Shown: positions 38,314-46,830, counted from the first letter of the stretch. The stretch: 52,603 nt of DNA from Candidatus Berkelbacteria bacterium (GCA_016198415.1 JACQIO010000016.1:70084-122686), one strand, 5' to 3'. The notes: generated from the sequence alone by a model not told the origin. Made by a program: numbers and translations.

Positions 38314-38352
38314 TATAACACAGCATGTCAGTAGTACAAGCTTGTCGTACTG
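38314..38352 (+). promoter_or_regulatory. -10 box and 5' hairpin of the second repeat protein gene
   Basis: TATAAC at 38314-38319. About ten bases further, CAGTA (38329-38333) pairs with TACTG (38348-38352) with CAAG/CTTG inside. No convincing -35 is seen. Confidence 0.45.
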
Positions 38353-38367
38353 AGGAAAGGAGTTTCC

Positions 38368-39234
38368 ATGAAGCTCAACCTCATTACCCTACGCAACCGA
38401 ATGCGTGTCCTGGCAGCTGTGGCTGCCCTAGCATTGCTCGGCGGCGCAGGCTCGGCCTGGGCGGATGTTGACCTCTCAGCAGGCAACAGCACGACCGGTT
38501 CGGGTTCTGCCAACGACAACACGTTTGACATCGACGACGTGGTTGACGTTGACGTGACGAACGATGCAACGGCTGATAACACAGTTGACCTTGATGTCGA
38601 TTCAGGTTCGAACGACATTCTGGACAACACAACGGTTGGCGACTTTGAAGGTGGCGATATTGAGATCGAGGGTGAGTTCATGACTGAACTCAACGAGAGT
38701 GATCTCGCACTCGACGATTTGGAGATGGGTGATGTCAGCGCTGACTTCAGCAACGACACCACCGGTGCCGACTCGACGAACGAGAACACGCTCGATCTCG
38801 ACCGAACGCTCACTGTGGACGTGACGAACGATGCAGAGATTACGAACAGCATTGACGCCACGCTCAACAGCGGCGGTAACACGTTTGACTCAAACACCAC
38901 CGTCGGTGACATTGAGACCGGCGACATTGAGATGAACGTGGAAGTCGAGAGTGTTGCCAACCAGGGCAGCACCGATCTTGATCTGTCTGGCTTGTCGGGT
39001 GACGTTGACCTCGAGTTTGAGAACGACACCACTGGTGCCGATTCCACAAACACGAACGATGCGACAATCACCGACACCAAGACGGTGACGGTCACCAACA
39101 CGGCGACGGTTGACAACGACCTGACCCTGGATGTGGACAGTGGTGGCAACACCGTTGACTCCAACACCACGGTTGGCGACGTGAAGACCGGCAGCGTGAA
39201 GATCGATTTTAGCTTCACGAACATCCTGAACTAA
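38368..39234 (+). CDS. Secreted acidic protein made of three 70-residue repeats
   Basis: A 288-residue protein that is almost all repeat. After a signal peptide (about residues 12-32, cut after SAWA), three units lie at about 40-109, 129-198 and 219-288. Each has [13 protein letters not shown]-like openings, a TVDVTNDA segment, SGGNTFDSNTTVGD and TGDI. It is extremely rich in Asp and Asn with almost no Lys or Arg, pointing to calcium or surface-water binding, probably as a beta-solenoid. There is no C-terminal anchor, so it may be released or bound to its neighbours. An AAAGGAG site precedes the ATG. Confidence 0.75.
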   Translation: MKLNLITLRNRMRVLAAVAALALLGGAGSAWADVDLSAGNSTTGSGSANDNTFDIDDVVDVDVTNDATADNTVDLDVDSGSNDILDNTTVGDFEGGDIEIEGEFMTELNESDLALDDLEMGDVSADFSNDTTGADSTNENTLDLDRTLTVDVTNDAEITNSIDATLNSGGNTFDSNTTVGDIETGDIEMNVEVESVANQGSTDLDLSGLSGDVDLEFENDTTGADSTNTNDATITDTKTVTVTNTATVDNDLTLDVDSGGNTVDSNTTVGDVKTGSVKIDFSFTNILN

Positions 39235-39306
39235 GGTTGTTCGTGGCTGACGTGGGCCTAGGGAGTCTCTCCTTGGGTCCCGCTAGCCGACAAGGACGGA
39301 GGAGAC

Positions 39307-41598
39307 ATGCGTACGCGGCAGCACCAGTGGTTCTCGATTGTCCTCGCCTGGACTCTGTCCGCACTCTTAGTGATCACGCCCTGCACCGCGCCCCTGGCGT
39401 TGGCAGCAGGCGCTCAAGGACCGACGGGGGCCCAGGGCGCGACTGGTGCGCAGGGACCAACCGGCGCCCAAGGTCCCACCGGGGCCCAGCTGCCGACCGG
39501 CGCTCAAGGACCGACGGGGGCTCAGGGCCCCACGGGCGCCCAGGAACCAACGGGTGCTCTCGGTCCAACTGGGGCTCAATCAGAGGGCGCGGCCGAGACC
39601 GAACCGAGCGTTCAGTTGCCAGCCGCCGCCCTCGCGGAGGAGCCGTTGCGGCAAGGTGAGGACCAGGGGGTTGGACAGGGAGAGGGCCAGGGTGCGCTGC
39701 AGGGAGAGGAGCAGAACCTTCCCGCACCGACGACTGCGTCGGGAGCCGCTCTCCCAGCCTCGTCTGGACTGGGGGCATCGTCGGTCCATCCAGATGGGAC
39801 GCTCGCCAACACCACAACTGGCAGCGGGAGTTTGAATGAGAACACCGTCACACAGGATCGGGAGACGACCGTCACACAAACCAACACAGCCACTATCACC
39901 ACGAACGCTGAGATCGGTCTGGGGACCGGAGAGAATACGATCCGCTCTAATACCGAGACGGGCAGCGTCCAAACCGGTGATATTCAGGGTTCGGTCAGCG
40001 TGGTCAACGCTGCCAACTCGCAGTTTGCCCCCGGCAGCAGCGTGGGGCTTGGATCACTCGGCCTGACGGCAACCGGTGACCTGGTGCTGAGTCAGGGGAC
40101 AGATCGCGCCTTACTCCCCAGCAACGAGCGGACCGGTGCTGATTCGGAGAATCGGAACACCTACACGGGTACCGATCTTGTGACAATCATCACGGAGAAC
40201 ACGGCTCTCGCTGACAATGACATCGATATTGTGGCCGATACCGGCAATAATCTTCTTGAGGAGAATACGTTGCTCGGCGATATCACGACCGGCTCAATTG
40301 ACCTGGCCGTGAATCTCATTAATCTCCTGAATCTCAGCTTGCCAGACACCGTCTTCACGCTCGACCTTTGGTCATTCTTTGGCGACCTGGTTGGGGATCT
40401 CATCATCCCCAGTTCCAACACCCAGACCGGTGCTGGTTCAACGAACGTGAATAGTGTCGACTCGACTCGGACGACAACGGTTGATATCACGAATAACGCC
40501 ACGGTCGACACCGCCTTTGATGTCGATGTGGAGACTGGGAACAATCTTCTGGATCGGAACAGCGCCGTGGGCAATGTGACCACCGGAGCGGTGAATGTGG
40601 ATGGCAACGCCACGACCGTCGCGAACGTGGGGACGCCCACCCTCTACCTTGTGAACGTGCTCGGAACGTGGAATGGCTCGCTGGCTGGTTTGCCGGCTGG
40701 GACCTTCATCATCAACGAGTTATCGAATGCGATGACTGGGGCTGACTCCACGAATGAGAATTCGGTCAGCACCTCAGAGACGCTCGATGTCACGCAGACG
40801 AACACGGCCACGGCTACCAACTTGATTGCAATCGATGCGAACACCGGAAGCAACACGCTCAGTCGGAACTCTCAGGTAGGGAATGTCACAACCGGTGATA
40901 TCAATATCTTGGCGAACGTGGTCAACTTCCTGAACTCATTCTCGAGTGGCTTGGAGTCATTCTCGCTCGGCATCATCAACATCTTTGGTGACTGGAAGGG
41001 CAAGCCAGTCAGTCAGGCGCAGCCACTCGCGGCCGCGAGTGGCCCAACCAGTTCGCACAGTGCGGTACCAACGGTCTCCCCTGCCGCGGGAGTGACGGCC
41101 AGCGCCCAACCAGTGGCTTCGTCAGCGGTCGGAGCAGTGGCAACTAGCCCGAGCCAAGCTCCAGCCCAATCGGTGACACTGACCCCGGTCGCCGCCCCGG
41201 CACCGGAAGGCGCACCGTCAAGCTCGGCAGTTGGCGGTGGCCCAATGACACTTTCAGAGGGTACTGCAGAGGTCCCAGTGGCCGGGCAGCGCACCACCGG
41301 TCAGGCCACTTCTAAGGCGGCGGCGATCGCCGGGTCACCTCTGATCCTTGCGCAGGCCGCAGTCGATGCTCCGCACAGCCAGGCAGCCCTGTCTCAGTCC
41401 AACTCACCGACACTGGCTGCGGCACCAGCTCAAACGGTCTTAGCGGCATCGTCACCGACACTCACTCAGGCAGCCCAGACAGCGCCAACACCATCGATCA
41501 ATTGGCAGCTCGTTCTCCTCGCACTCTTGGCGGTCATCGTGGCGGGGAGCTGGGTCAGCCTCGAGGTAGCAGCGGCCCGAACCACTCGACATTCCTAG
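39307..41598 (+). CDS. Large surface protein: collagen-like stretch, four 70-residue repeats, C-terminal anchor
   Basis: A 763-residue exported protein. Signal peptide: about residues 8-34. Residues 35-91 are nine GPTGAQ-type hexapeptides, giving Gly-X-Y triplets with two breaks (LPT, EPT). Residues 92-165 are a Glu/Gln/Ala-rich linker. Four copies of the repeat shared with the two preceding proteins lie at about 168-237, 273-341, 371-440 and 474-543, separated by hydrophobic linkers. A Ser/Ala/Thr/Pro-rich stalk (560-733) leads to a final membrane helix ([15 protein letters not shown]). No LPxTG is seen. A sortase gene follows three bases later, so the two are coexpressed. Confidence 0.78.
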   Translation: MRTRQHQWFSIVLAWTLSALLVITPCTAPLALAAGAQGPTGAQGATGAQGPTGAQGPTGAQLPTGAQGPTGAQGPTGAQEPTGALGPTGAQSEGAAETEPSVQLPAAALAEEPLRQGEDQGVGQGEGQGALQGEEQNLPAPTTASGAALPASSGLGASSVHPDGTLANTTTGSGSLNENTVTQDRETTVTQTNTATITTNAEIGLGTGENTIRSNTETGSVQTGDIQGSVSVVNAANSQFAPGSSVGLGSLGLTATGDLVLSQGTDRALLPSNERTGADSENRNTYTGTDLVTIITENTALADNDIDIVADTGNNLLEENTLLGDITTGSIDLAVNLINLLNLSLPDTVFTLDLWSFFGDLVGDLIIPSSNTQTGAGSTNVNSVDSTRTTTVDITNNATVDTAFDVDVETGNNLLDRNSAVGNVTTGAVNVDGNATTVANVGTPTLYLVNVLGTWNGSLAGLPAGTFIINELSNAMTGADSTNENSVSTSETLDVTQTNTATATNLIAIDANTGSNTLSRNSQVGNVTTGDINILANVVNFLNSFSSGLESFSLGIINIFGDWKGKPVSQAQPLAAASGPTSSHSAVPTVSPAAGVTASAQPVASSAVGAVATSPSQAPAQSVTLTPVAAPAPEGAPSSSAVGGGPMTLSEGTAEVPVAGQRTTGQATSKAAAIAGSPLILAQAAVDAPHSQAALSQSNSPTLAAAPAQTVLAASSPTLTQAAQTAPTPSINWQLVLLALLAVIVAGSWVSLEVAAARTTRHS
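39409..39579 (+). repeat. 18-bp tandem repeats encoding collagen-like hexapeptides
   Basis: About nine imperfect copies of an 18-base unit encode the hexapeptide GPTGAQ. Units such as GCTCAAGGACCGACGGGG recur with small changes. The array can expand or contract by slippage, changing the length of the collagen-like region. Confidence 0.8.
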
Positions 41599-41601
41599 GC
41601 A

Positions 41602-42204
41602 ATGTCGACCAGTTTGCACCTGAAGCGGATCGCGTGCGCGCTCGTCATCTTTGGGTCCCTGATCCTCATCTGGCAGTGGCGACTCGCTGCCACGGTTGCC
41701 CTGCCCGCGCTCATTCAGGCGGGACTGATTGGGCAGGCTGCTGATGAGAGACTGGACTCGGATGGTCTCAGGTACCCGGCGCTCGGTATCCAGGTTCCGC
41801 TCACAGAAGCGGCGTGGACCAGCCCACTGAATGCCCAAGACTGGACAGAGATTCGCTCTGCTCTCAGGAACGGCGTCAGTCTGGCGTACACCGAGCCGAC
41901 CTTTGCTGAGGCGCCCCTGGCATTCATGACTGGGCACTCTAGTGACGTGACCGCGCACCGCTACGCCTCGGTCTTTGCTGGGCTCGGCCAAGCTCAAGTT
42001 GGTGATCAGTTCTTCATTCAGTTGGGCGATGCGACGTATCCGTACACCGTTGCCGACCGACGCGTCCTAAATCCTGGGGACATTGAGGCGTTCCGAGCTT
42101 TGGGCCCGAGCAATGATCGGCAGCGGGTCGTCCTGGTTACGTGTTGGCCGGTCTTGACGACGAAAGCGCGACTTGTTGTGATTGGTGAGCGAGCCGATCT
42201 CTGA
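41602..42204 (+). CDS. Sortase, class undetermined (copy 2)
   Basis: A 200-residue sortase with an N-terminal membrane helix (about residues 10-27, ALVIFGSLILIWQW). The catalytic His lies in LAFMTGHSSDVT and the Cys and Arg in VVLVTCWPVLTTKARLVVIG. The fold strand YPALGIQVPL matches copy 1. It starts three bases after the stop of the collagen-like protein with little ribosome site of its own, so translation is probably coupled. It is the natural candidate to process the neighbouring anchored repeat proteins, although their sorting motif is not canonical. Confidence 0.88.
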   Translation: MSTSLHLKRIACALVIFGSLILIWQWRLAATVALPALIQAGLIGQAADERLDSDGLRYPALGIQVPLTEAAWTSPLNAQDWTEIRSALRNGVSLAYTEPTFAEAPLAFMTGHSSDVTAHRYASVFAGLGQAQVGDQFFIQLGDATYPYTVADRRVLNPGDIEAFRALGPSNDRQRVVLVTCWPVLTTKARLVVIGERADL

Positions 42205-42215
42205 CATGGAGGCCC

Positions 42216-43403
42216 ATGCCGAATCAACGATCCTTCCTTATTGTTGCCTGCGCCATTGCGCTCGTGAGCGGTCCCCTACTTGGTCAGGCCGGTGCAGCCG
42301 GTACCGCTGCCAATCTTGGCCAGCGTGTCATCATTGAGCTCAAGTCTGACGGAGGCAGTCAACAGGCAGTCCAGAACGTGCTCCGCGAGGAGCGGGTCCA
42401 GATTGTTCACAGCCTGAGTGGCGATGACGCGGTGGTCGTGACGCTCAGTCAGCGCCAACAAGAGCGCTTAGAGCAGGCTGACCTGGTTCAGTCAGTCTAC
42501 CCGGATGTTGAGGTAGCGGCGCTCAGGCATAAGGATCAGGGCAGCAACGGCGGGTTTCAGGCTATCCCATGGAACATCACCGCTGTTCAGGCGCCACCAG
42601 CCTGGCCGACGACGGAAGCGCTGGGCGTCCGAGTGGCGGTCATCGACACGGGCATTGACCTCGATCACCCAGATCTCCAAGGCAGTATTGCGGGGGGAAC
42701 GAACATCGTTGATCCTCGTCGATCGGCTGATGACGATGCTGGGCACGGGAGCCACGTGGCCGGGATCATTGCCGCTGGGCACAACGCGATCGGTGTGGTT
42801 GGCGTGGCTCCGCGTGCCTCACTCTATGCGGTGAAGGTGCTTGATCGCCGAGGACGCGGCTATCTGTCCGATGTGATCGCTGGCCTTGAGTGGGCGATCG
42901 CCCAGGATATAGACGTCATCAATCTCAGTCTTGGGACCTCTGTTGATATCCCACTCTTGCACGAGGCAGTTCAGGACGCCCGGGCGGCGGGGATCCTGGT
43001 GGTAGCGGCGGCGGGGAATGATGGGGGAGCGGTCTCCTACCCTGCCGCGTACGACGAGGTGATGGCAGTTGGCATGACCGATGATCGGAACGAGGTCAGT
43101 CGATACTCAGCTCGCGGCGCGGCGCTCGATCTCGTTGCCCCAGGCGTCAAGGTGGAGTCCACCTACCAGCGAGGGCGCTACAAGCGGATGACTGGAACCT
43201 CGATGGCTGCCCCCCACGTGACCGGGCTGGCCGCTCTCCTCATTGCCCAGCGCACGGCCTGCGACACGAACGGCAGTGGCACCTGCGATCCGACGGAGGT
43301 CCAACGTCGTCTGGAGAACACCGCAACCGATCTTGCTCCGGCTGGACGAGACGACGTTGCCGGGTACGGTCTCATCAATGCCCGGGCCGCTCTTGGACTG
43401 TGA
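42216..43403 (+). CDS. Secreted subtilisin-like serine protease (S8)
   Basis: A 395-residue protease: signal peptide (residues 5-28), an I9-type propeptide (about 35-95, QRVIIELKSDG ... VQSVYPDVEV), and a complete S8 domain. The catalytic triad is visible as Asp in VAVIDTGIDLDHPDL, His in DDAGHGSHVAGIIAA and Ser in TGTSMAAPHVTGLAALL, with the oxyanion Asn in VVAAAGNDGG. It should be active outside the cell. A GGAGG lies three bases before the ATG. Lying 12 bases after the sortase, it is likely cotranscribed, and may mature the repeat proteins or degrade external protein. Confidence 0.93.
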   Translation: MPNQRSFLIVACAIALVSGPLLGQAGAAGTAANLGQRVIIELKSDGGSQQAVQNVLREERVQIVHSLSGDDAVVVTLSQRQQERLEQADLVQSVYPDVEVAALRHKDQGSNGGFQAIPWNITAVQAPPAWPTTEALGVRVAVIDTGIDLDHPDLQGSIAGGTNIVDPRRSADDDAGHGSHVAGIIAAGHNAIGVVGVAPRASLYAVKVLDRRGRGYLSDVIAGLEWAIAQDIDVINLSLGTSVDIPLLHEAVQDARAAGILVVAAAGNDGGAVSYPAAYDEVMAVGMTDDRNEVSRYSARGAALDLVAPGVKVESTYQRGRYKRMTGTSMAAPHVTGLAALLIAQRTACDTNGSGTCDPTEVQRRLENTATDLAPAGRDDVAGYGLINARAALGL

Positions 43404-43489
43404 GCTGGAATCACACGTGATGGTCCGCTAGACTAGGTTGGTTGTGCCGGAGTGTAGGGAATCAATCACTGTGATCGTGAACGGCTGGA

Positions 43490-43576
43490 GGCCAGGTGGC
43501 GGAACCGGCAGACGCGTTGGACTCAAAATCCAATGACCGCAAGGTCGTGAGGGTTCAACTCCCTCCCTGGCCACCA
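43490..43576 (+). tRNA. tRNA-Leu (anticodon CAA)
   Basis: An 87-base tRNA with acceptor GGCCAGG/CCTGGCC, anticodon stem TTGGA/TCCAA with loop CTCAAAA (anticodon CAA, reading UUG), a long class II variable arm (TGACCGCAAGGTCGT), a T loop GTTCAAC, and an encoded 3' CCA. All arms are present, so it is functional. Confidence 0.96.
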
Positions 43577-43616
43577 TCCGTTTATGATGTGTGGCAAAAT
43601 CCGGCTCTACCTGAGG

Positions 43617-44237
43617 TCAGCGGAGTCCGCGAAACGCACCGGCGCCTTGGCGAATGATCACTGGCTCTGACTTGGTGAGATCAACAACCGTTGATGAGGG
43701 GCTGCGGACGAGTGGTCCTGCATCCAAGATCAGATCTGGCTGGAGCGACGCCCGAGTCCCGGCGAGAAGCGAGGACTGAATCTCCTCAAATGAATACAAG
43801 GCCCCAGTTCCACCCAGATTCGCGCTGGTGGTGATGTAGGCTTCAGAAAACTCATCCGCAATCGCCTGGGTGACGGGGCAGTCTGGAATTCTCACCCCCA
43901 GCGTGCTGGTCTGGGCCACGGAAAAGTCGGCGTTCAGGAGGATGAACGTATACGGTCCGGGCAAGTACTGCTCAAGGATCGACTGCTGCAAACGATCAAC
44001 GATCGTGAGTGAAATAATGTGATCAATATCGCGGGCAATGACGGAGAACTTCTTGGCCTCCTCCCTGCCCTTCAGTTGGGTAATCCGCTTCATCGCTCGA
44101 ACGCTGCGGGCGTCGCAACCCAACCCATAGCAGGTGTCGGTTGGGTAGACAATACACCCGCCTTGCCGCAGGACTTGAACCGCCCGGACAATGACGTCCG
44201 GCTCGGGATTCGTGAAGGAGATCTTGAGATGCTCCAC
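43617..44237 (-). CDS. tsaC: L-threonylcarbamoyladenylate synthase (Sua5/TsaC/YrdC family)
   Basis: A 206-residue YrdC-fold enzyme. It makes threonylcarbamoyl-AMP from threonine, bicarbonate and ATP, the first step of the t6A37 modification of tRNAs reading ANN codons. Motifs: GGCIVYPTDTCYGLGCDA, KGREEAKKFSVIA, LPGPYTFIL, LGVRIPDCPV and ITTSANLGGTGAL. It lacks the C-terminal Sua5 domain, so it is the short TsaC form. The GTG start is preceded at six bases by a TAGGAT box, suggesting a leaderless mRNA. Two tRNA genes flank it. Confidence 0.94.
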   Translation of the reverse strand: MEHLKISFTNPEPDVIVRAVQVLRQGGCIVYPTDTCYGLGCDARSVRAMKRITQLKGREEAKKFSVIARDIDHIISLTIVDRLQQSILEQYLPGPYTFILLNADFSVAQTSTLGVRIPDCPVTQAIADEFSEAYITTSANLGGTGALYSFEEIQSSLLAGTRASLQPDLILDAGPLVRSPSSTVVDLTKSEPVIIRQGAGAFRGLR

Positions 44238-44243
44238 AGTTTC

Positions 44244-44249
44244 ATCCTA
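44244..44249 (-). promoter_or_regulatory. -10 box six bases before the tsaC GTG
   Basis: TAGGAT, GAAACT, then GTG on the minus strand. It overlaps the -35 region of the divergent tRNA-Ala promoter. Confidence 0.5.
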
Positions 44250-44262
44250 CCAAGGAACTTGC

Positions 44263-44268
44263 TAGAAT
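44263..44268 (+). promoter_or_regulatory. -10 box (TAGAAT) of tRNA-Ala and the glycolytic genes
   Basis: TAGAAT matches five of six consensus bases, 30 bases before the tRNA. A weak TTTCAT lies 17 bases upstream. Confidence 0.5.
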
Positions 44269-44298
44269 GCTGCAAGGTCTGGACAGAGAGTTCAATCC

Positions 44299-44374
44299 GG
44301 GCCGTTAGCTCAGCCGGTAGAGCGCCACATTCGCATTGTGGAGGTCGGGAGTTCGAATCTCCCACGGTCCACCA
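44299..44374 (+). tRNA. tRNA-Ala (anticodon CGC)
   Basis: A 76-base tRNA with acceptor GGGCCGT/ACGGTCC (one G-U pair), D arm GCTCAGCCGGTAGAGC, anticodon stem CCACA/TGTGG with loop TTCGCAT (anticodon CGC, reading GCG), T arm GGGAGTTCGAATCTCCC and an encoded CCA. Complete. Confidence 0.97.
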
Positions 44375-44461
44375 CTCTTCGCCCGCTGTGGCGGGCTACG
44401 ACGTGGCACACCACACGCGAGTGAAGAGTGCCCCAAACAAAGCCAGAGGCGGAGTGGGGCA
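44374..44461 (+). promoter_or_regulatory. Structured leader (three-way junction plus hairpin) before the isomerase gene
   Basis: ACTCTTC (44374-44380) pairs with GAAGAGT (44423-44429), enclosing GCCCGC-TGTG-GCGGGC (44381-44396) and a GTGG/CCAC hairpin, so the fold is a three-way junction. A TGCCCC/GGGGCA hairpin follows. It may be a tRNA-processing or terminator structure, or a regulatory leader of the glycolytic operon. No known riboswitch was recognised. Confidence 0.45.
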
Positions 44462-44537
44462 AAACAATTCAGTCACACTCCACTTGCAAACGATTGATCA
44501 ACCAGCAGATTACACATCACACGCTCGTGAGGTACCT

Positions 44538-45611
44538 ATGGACACCCTTGAGAATGAGACCCTCATCAAATCTGTGGATTCGGAGAACATGCTCCAGTCG
44601 CTCATGGACATGCCCGATCAAATTGCTGATGCCTGTCGACTTTGGGATGCCTTTGTCCTACCAACTCATTTTGTGCAAGCCAAGCAGATTGTCATCCTAG
44701 GGGTCGAGGCCGGGGCGATCGCTGCTCACCTGGTGAAGGAGTTGGCCCAGGCCGTCGGCCGGGTCCCGGTTGAAGTCGTCGAGCGCTCCGAGCTCCCGGC
44801 CTACGTCTCGTCGCAGAGCCTGGTCGTGGGGATCGACTACTCAGGACAGACCGAAGAGATCCTGGAGGGATTTCGACAGGCTGGTGGGCTGGGTGCCAAG
44901 CTCTTGGGGGTCAGTGCTGGTGGCGAGCTCGGGGCGCTGTGTCGGAAGTACCGGGCCCCACACTTCCACATTCAGTATGGGGCGCCAAGCCGAGCCGCCC
45001 TCGGCTATCTCCTGATCCCCCTCCTTGGACTGTTGGCGCGACTTGGACACGTCGAGCTTGATCGTCGCTCGCTTGATCAGCTGCCGGGATACCTCCGGTC
45101 GTTTCAAGCCCGCCTCGTGCCGAAGGTCCCTGAGGTCCAAAATCCGGCCAAGCAGCTTGCCCGACAGCTCTCCGGGAAGCTGCCTCATGTGATTGCCTCA
45201 GGCCTCCTCATGCCAGTGGCCAGACGTTGGCAAGAGCAGCTGGCCCAGAACGCCCACAGTCACGCGATCGTCAGTTCCTTGGCCCAGTTCTCCCACAGCC
45301 TCGTGGCCGGCCTTGATCTGCCGACTGCTGCACAGGATCTCTTAGTCTACGTCCAACTCCGGAGCAGTCACGACGGCACACTCGCTTCCCTGCAGCAGAA
45401 CCTCCTGGCACGTCTGTTTGGAAAACTGGGACGTCGGCATGAGGAGCTTGTGCCATCGCCGCAGGGCTCAGTCCTGGAAGAGCAACTCGCCTTGATCGTC
45501 TGGGGCGACTACGTGAGTTACTACCTGGCGCTCCTTGGGGGAGTTGACCCTGCCGCCTCAGCGCATATGATGTTTCTAGTAGAACAGTCTCAAGGCAACA
45601 CCGACCGCTAA
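44538..45611 (+). CDS. SIS-domain bifunctional phosphoglucose/phosphomannose isomerase
   Basis: A 357-residue protein with two SIS folds, as in the archaeal-type PGI/PMI that interconverts glucose-6-P or mannose-6-P and fructose-6-P. The first domain has VILGVEAGAIAAHLVKEL, then LVVGIDYSGQTEEILEGF (the Ser/Thr phosphate loop) and the second has HVIASGLLMPVARRWQEQLA and NAHSHAIVSSLAQFSHS, with the conserved His/Glu region. The ATG at 44538 follows GAGG by five bases; an upstream extension would run through the tRNA and is rejected. It is the first gene of the glycolytic operon. Confidence 0.85.
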   Translation: MDTLENETLIKSVDSENMLQSLMDMPDQIADACRLWDAFVLPTHFVQAKQIVILGVEAGAIAAHLVKELAQAVGRVPVEVVERSELPAYVSSQSLVVGIDYSGQTEEILEGFRQAGGLGAKLLGVSAGGELGALCRKYRAPHFHIQYGAPSRAALGYLLIPLLGLLARLGHVELDRRSLDQLPGYLRSFQARLVPKVPEVQNPAKQLARQLSGKLPHVIASGLLMPVARRWQEQLAQNAHSHAIVSSLAQFSHSLVAGLDLPTAAQDLLVYVQLRSSHDGTLASLQQNLLARLFGKLGRRHEELVPSPQGSVLEEQLALIVWGDYVSYYLALLGGVDPAASAHMMFLVEQSQGNTDR

Positions 45612-45627
45612 GATCTCCAGGAGGGGC

Positions 45628-46830
45628 ATGGCTACCATCCGGTCAGTGACCGCGAGAACGATCATCGATTCACGGGCCAAGCACACGCTCGAAGTTGATG
45701 TGTTGCTTTCGGATGGTTCGCTCGGCAGGGCCTCAGTTCCATCGGGCGCCTCGACTGGCAGCCACGAGGCCGCCCGCGTTGACGATCCCGGGCTGGCGGT
45801 TGCGAACGCCCAATCACTGGGGGATAGTCTCATTGGCCAAGATCCGTCGAATCAAGAGCGGATCGATCTGGCGCTCATCGCCGCCGATGGCACGCCGGAG
45901 AAGAGTCGTCTTGGAGCGAACGTCATCCTGGCCCTCTCGCTGGCTGTGTGTGAGGCTGCGGCCCACGCTGAGCAGCGCTTCCTCTTTGAGCACATTCATG
46001 CGATTGCCGGCCTCAAGACTGCGCCGCGGCTGCCTACGCCACTCTTCAACATCATCAACGGTGGCAAACACGCCGATAACAATCTCGAGATCCAGGAGTT
46101 TATGATTGTCCCAACGGCAGCGGGGCGGAGTTTCCGTGATCAGCTTGAAATTGGCGTCCGGCTGTTTCACGAGCTTAGAGCTATCCTCAAGACCATGGGC
46201 CACTCGGTTTCTGTTGGCGACGAAGGTGGATTTGCCCCCCGCTTGAACTCCAACCAAGAAGCCCTGGAGCTCCTCGTGCAGGCCATCGATGCCGGATCGT
46301 ACCGACCACAGACTGACGTCACGCTCGCGCTTGACGTCGCGGCCAGCTCGATTGCTGACCTCTCGGCCGTCACCTACCCGGATGACCCACGTCGCTTCTA
46401 TGAGCGGCTCGTCAGCACCTACCCGATCTCGCTCATTGAGGATCCGCTCACAGAAGATGATTGGCAGGGTTGGACCGAGCTGACCGCCGCGCTGGGGTCT
46501 CGGATTCTGATCGTTGGTGACGACCTGTACACCACCAACCCCAAGCGTCTGAGGATTGGGATTGAACGCCAGGCCTCGAACGCGGTCATCATCAAGCCTG
46601 ATCAAGTTGGGACACTGACCGAGACGCTCCAAGCCGTTCGCCTGGCCGAGGAGCACGGTCTGACGGTCATCGTCTCGCACCGATCCGGAGAGACCGAGTC
46701 AACCTTCATTGCCGATCTGGCGGTTGGCGTGGGAGCGTCGTTCCTTAAGACCGGTGCGCCATCCCGGGGAGAACGGGTGGCCAAGTACAATCAGCTCTTG
46801 CGGATTGAAGAGCAGCTGGCCCGCTCATGA
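45628..46830 (+). CDS. eno: Enolase (phosphopyruvate hydratase)
   Basis: A 400-residue enolase that converts 2-phosphoglycerate to phosphoenolpyruvate. Key segments: PSGASTGSHEA, FNIINGGKHADNN, SVGDEGGFAP, ALDVAAS (metal Asp), LIEDPLTEDDW (metal Glu), VGDDLYTTN (metal Asp), VIIKPDQVGTLTET (catalytic Lys) and VSHRSGETEST. It is slightly short (usual about 430), and some conserved spots vary: IIDSRAKHTLEV replaces the usual DSRGNPTVEV. Catalytic and metal residues appear intact. AGGAGG precedes the ATG. It overlaps the first mutase by ATGA. Confidence 0.95.
   Translation: MATIRSVTARTIIDSRAKHTLEVDVLLSDGSLGRASVPSGASTGSHEAARVDDPGLAVANAQSLGDSLIGQDPSNQERIDLALIAADGTPEKSRLGANVILALSLAVCEAAAHAEQRFLFEHIHAIAGLKTAPRLPTPLFNIINGGKHADNNLEIQEFMIVPTAAGRSFRDQLEIGVRLFHELRAILKTMGHSVSVGDEGGFAPRLNSNQEALELLVQAIDAGSYRPQTDVTLALDVAASSIADLSAVTYPDDPRRFYERLVSTYPISLIEDPLTEDDWQGWTELTAALGSRILIVGDDLYTTNPKRLRIGIERQASNAVIIKPDQVGTLTETLQAVRLAEEHGLTVIVSHRSGETESTFIADLAVGVGASFLKTGAPSRGERVAKYNQLLRIEEQLARS

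Noticed and set aside
37252-39234. CRISPR array or DNA-level tandem repeats in the Asn/Asp-rich genes
   Set aside because: The repeats are protein-level units of about 210 bases in open frames, with diverged DNA, not short identical repeats with spacers.
37252-43403. Type IV pilus or S-layer system
   Set aside because: There are no prepilin signal peptides, pilus ATPases or SLH domains; the sortase-repeat-protease description fits better.
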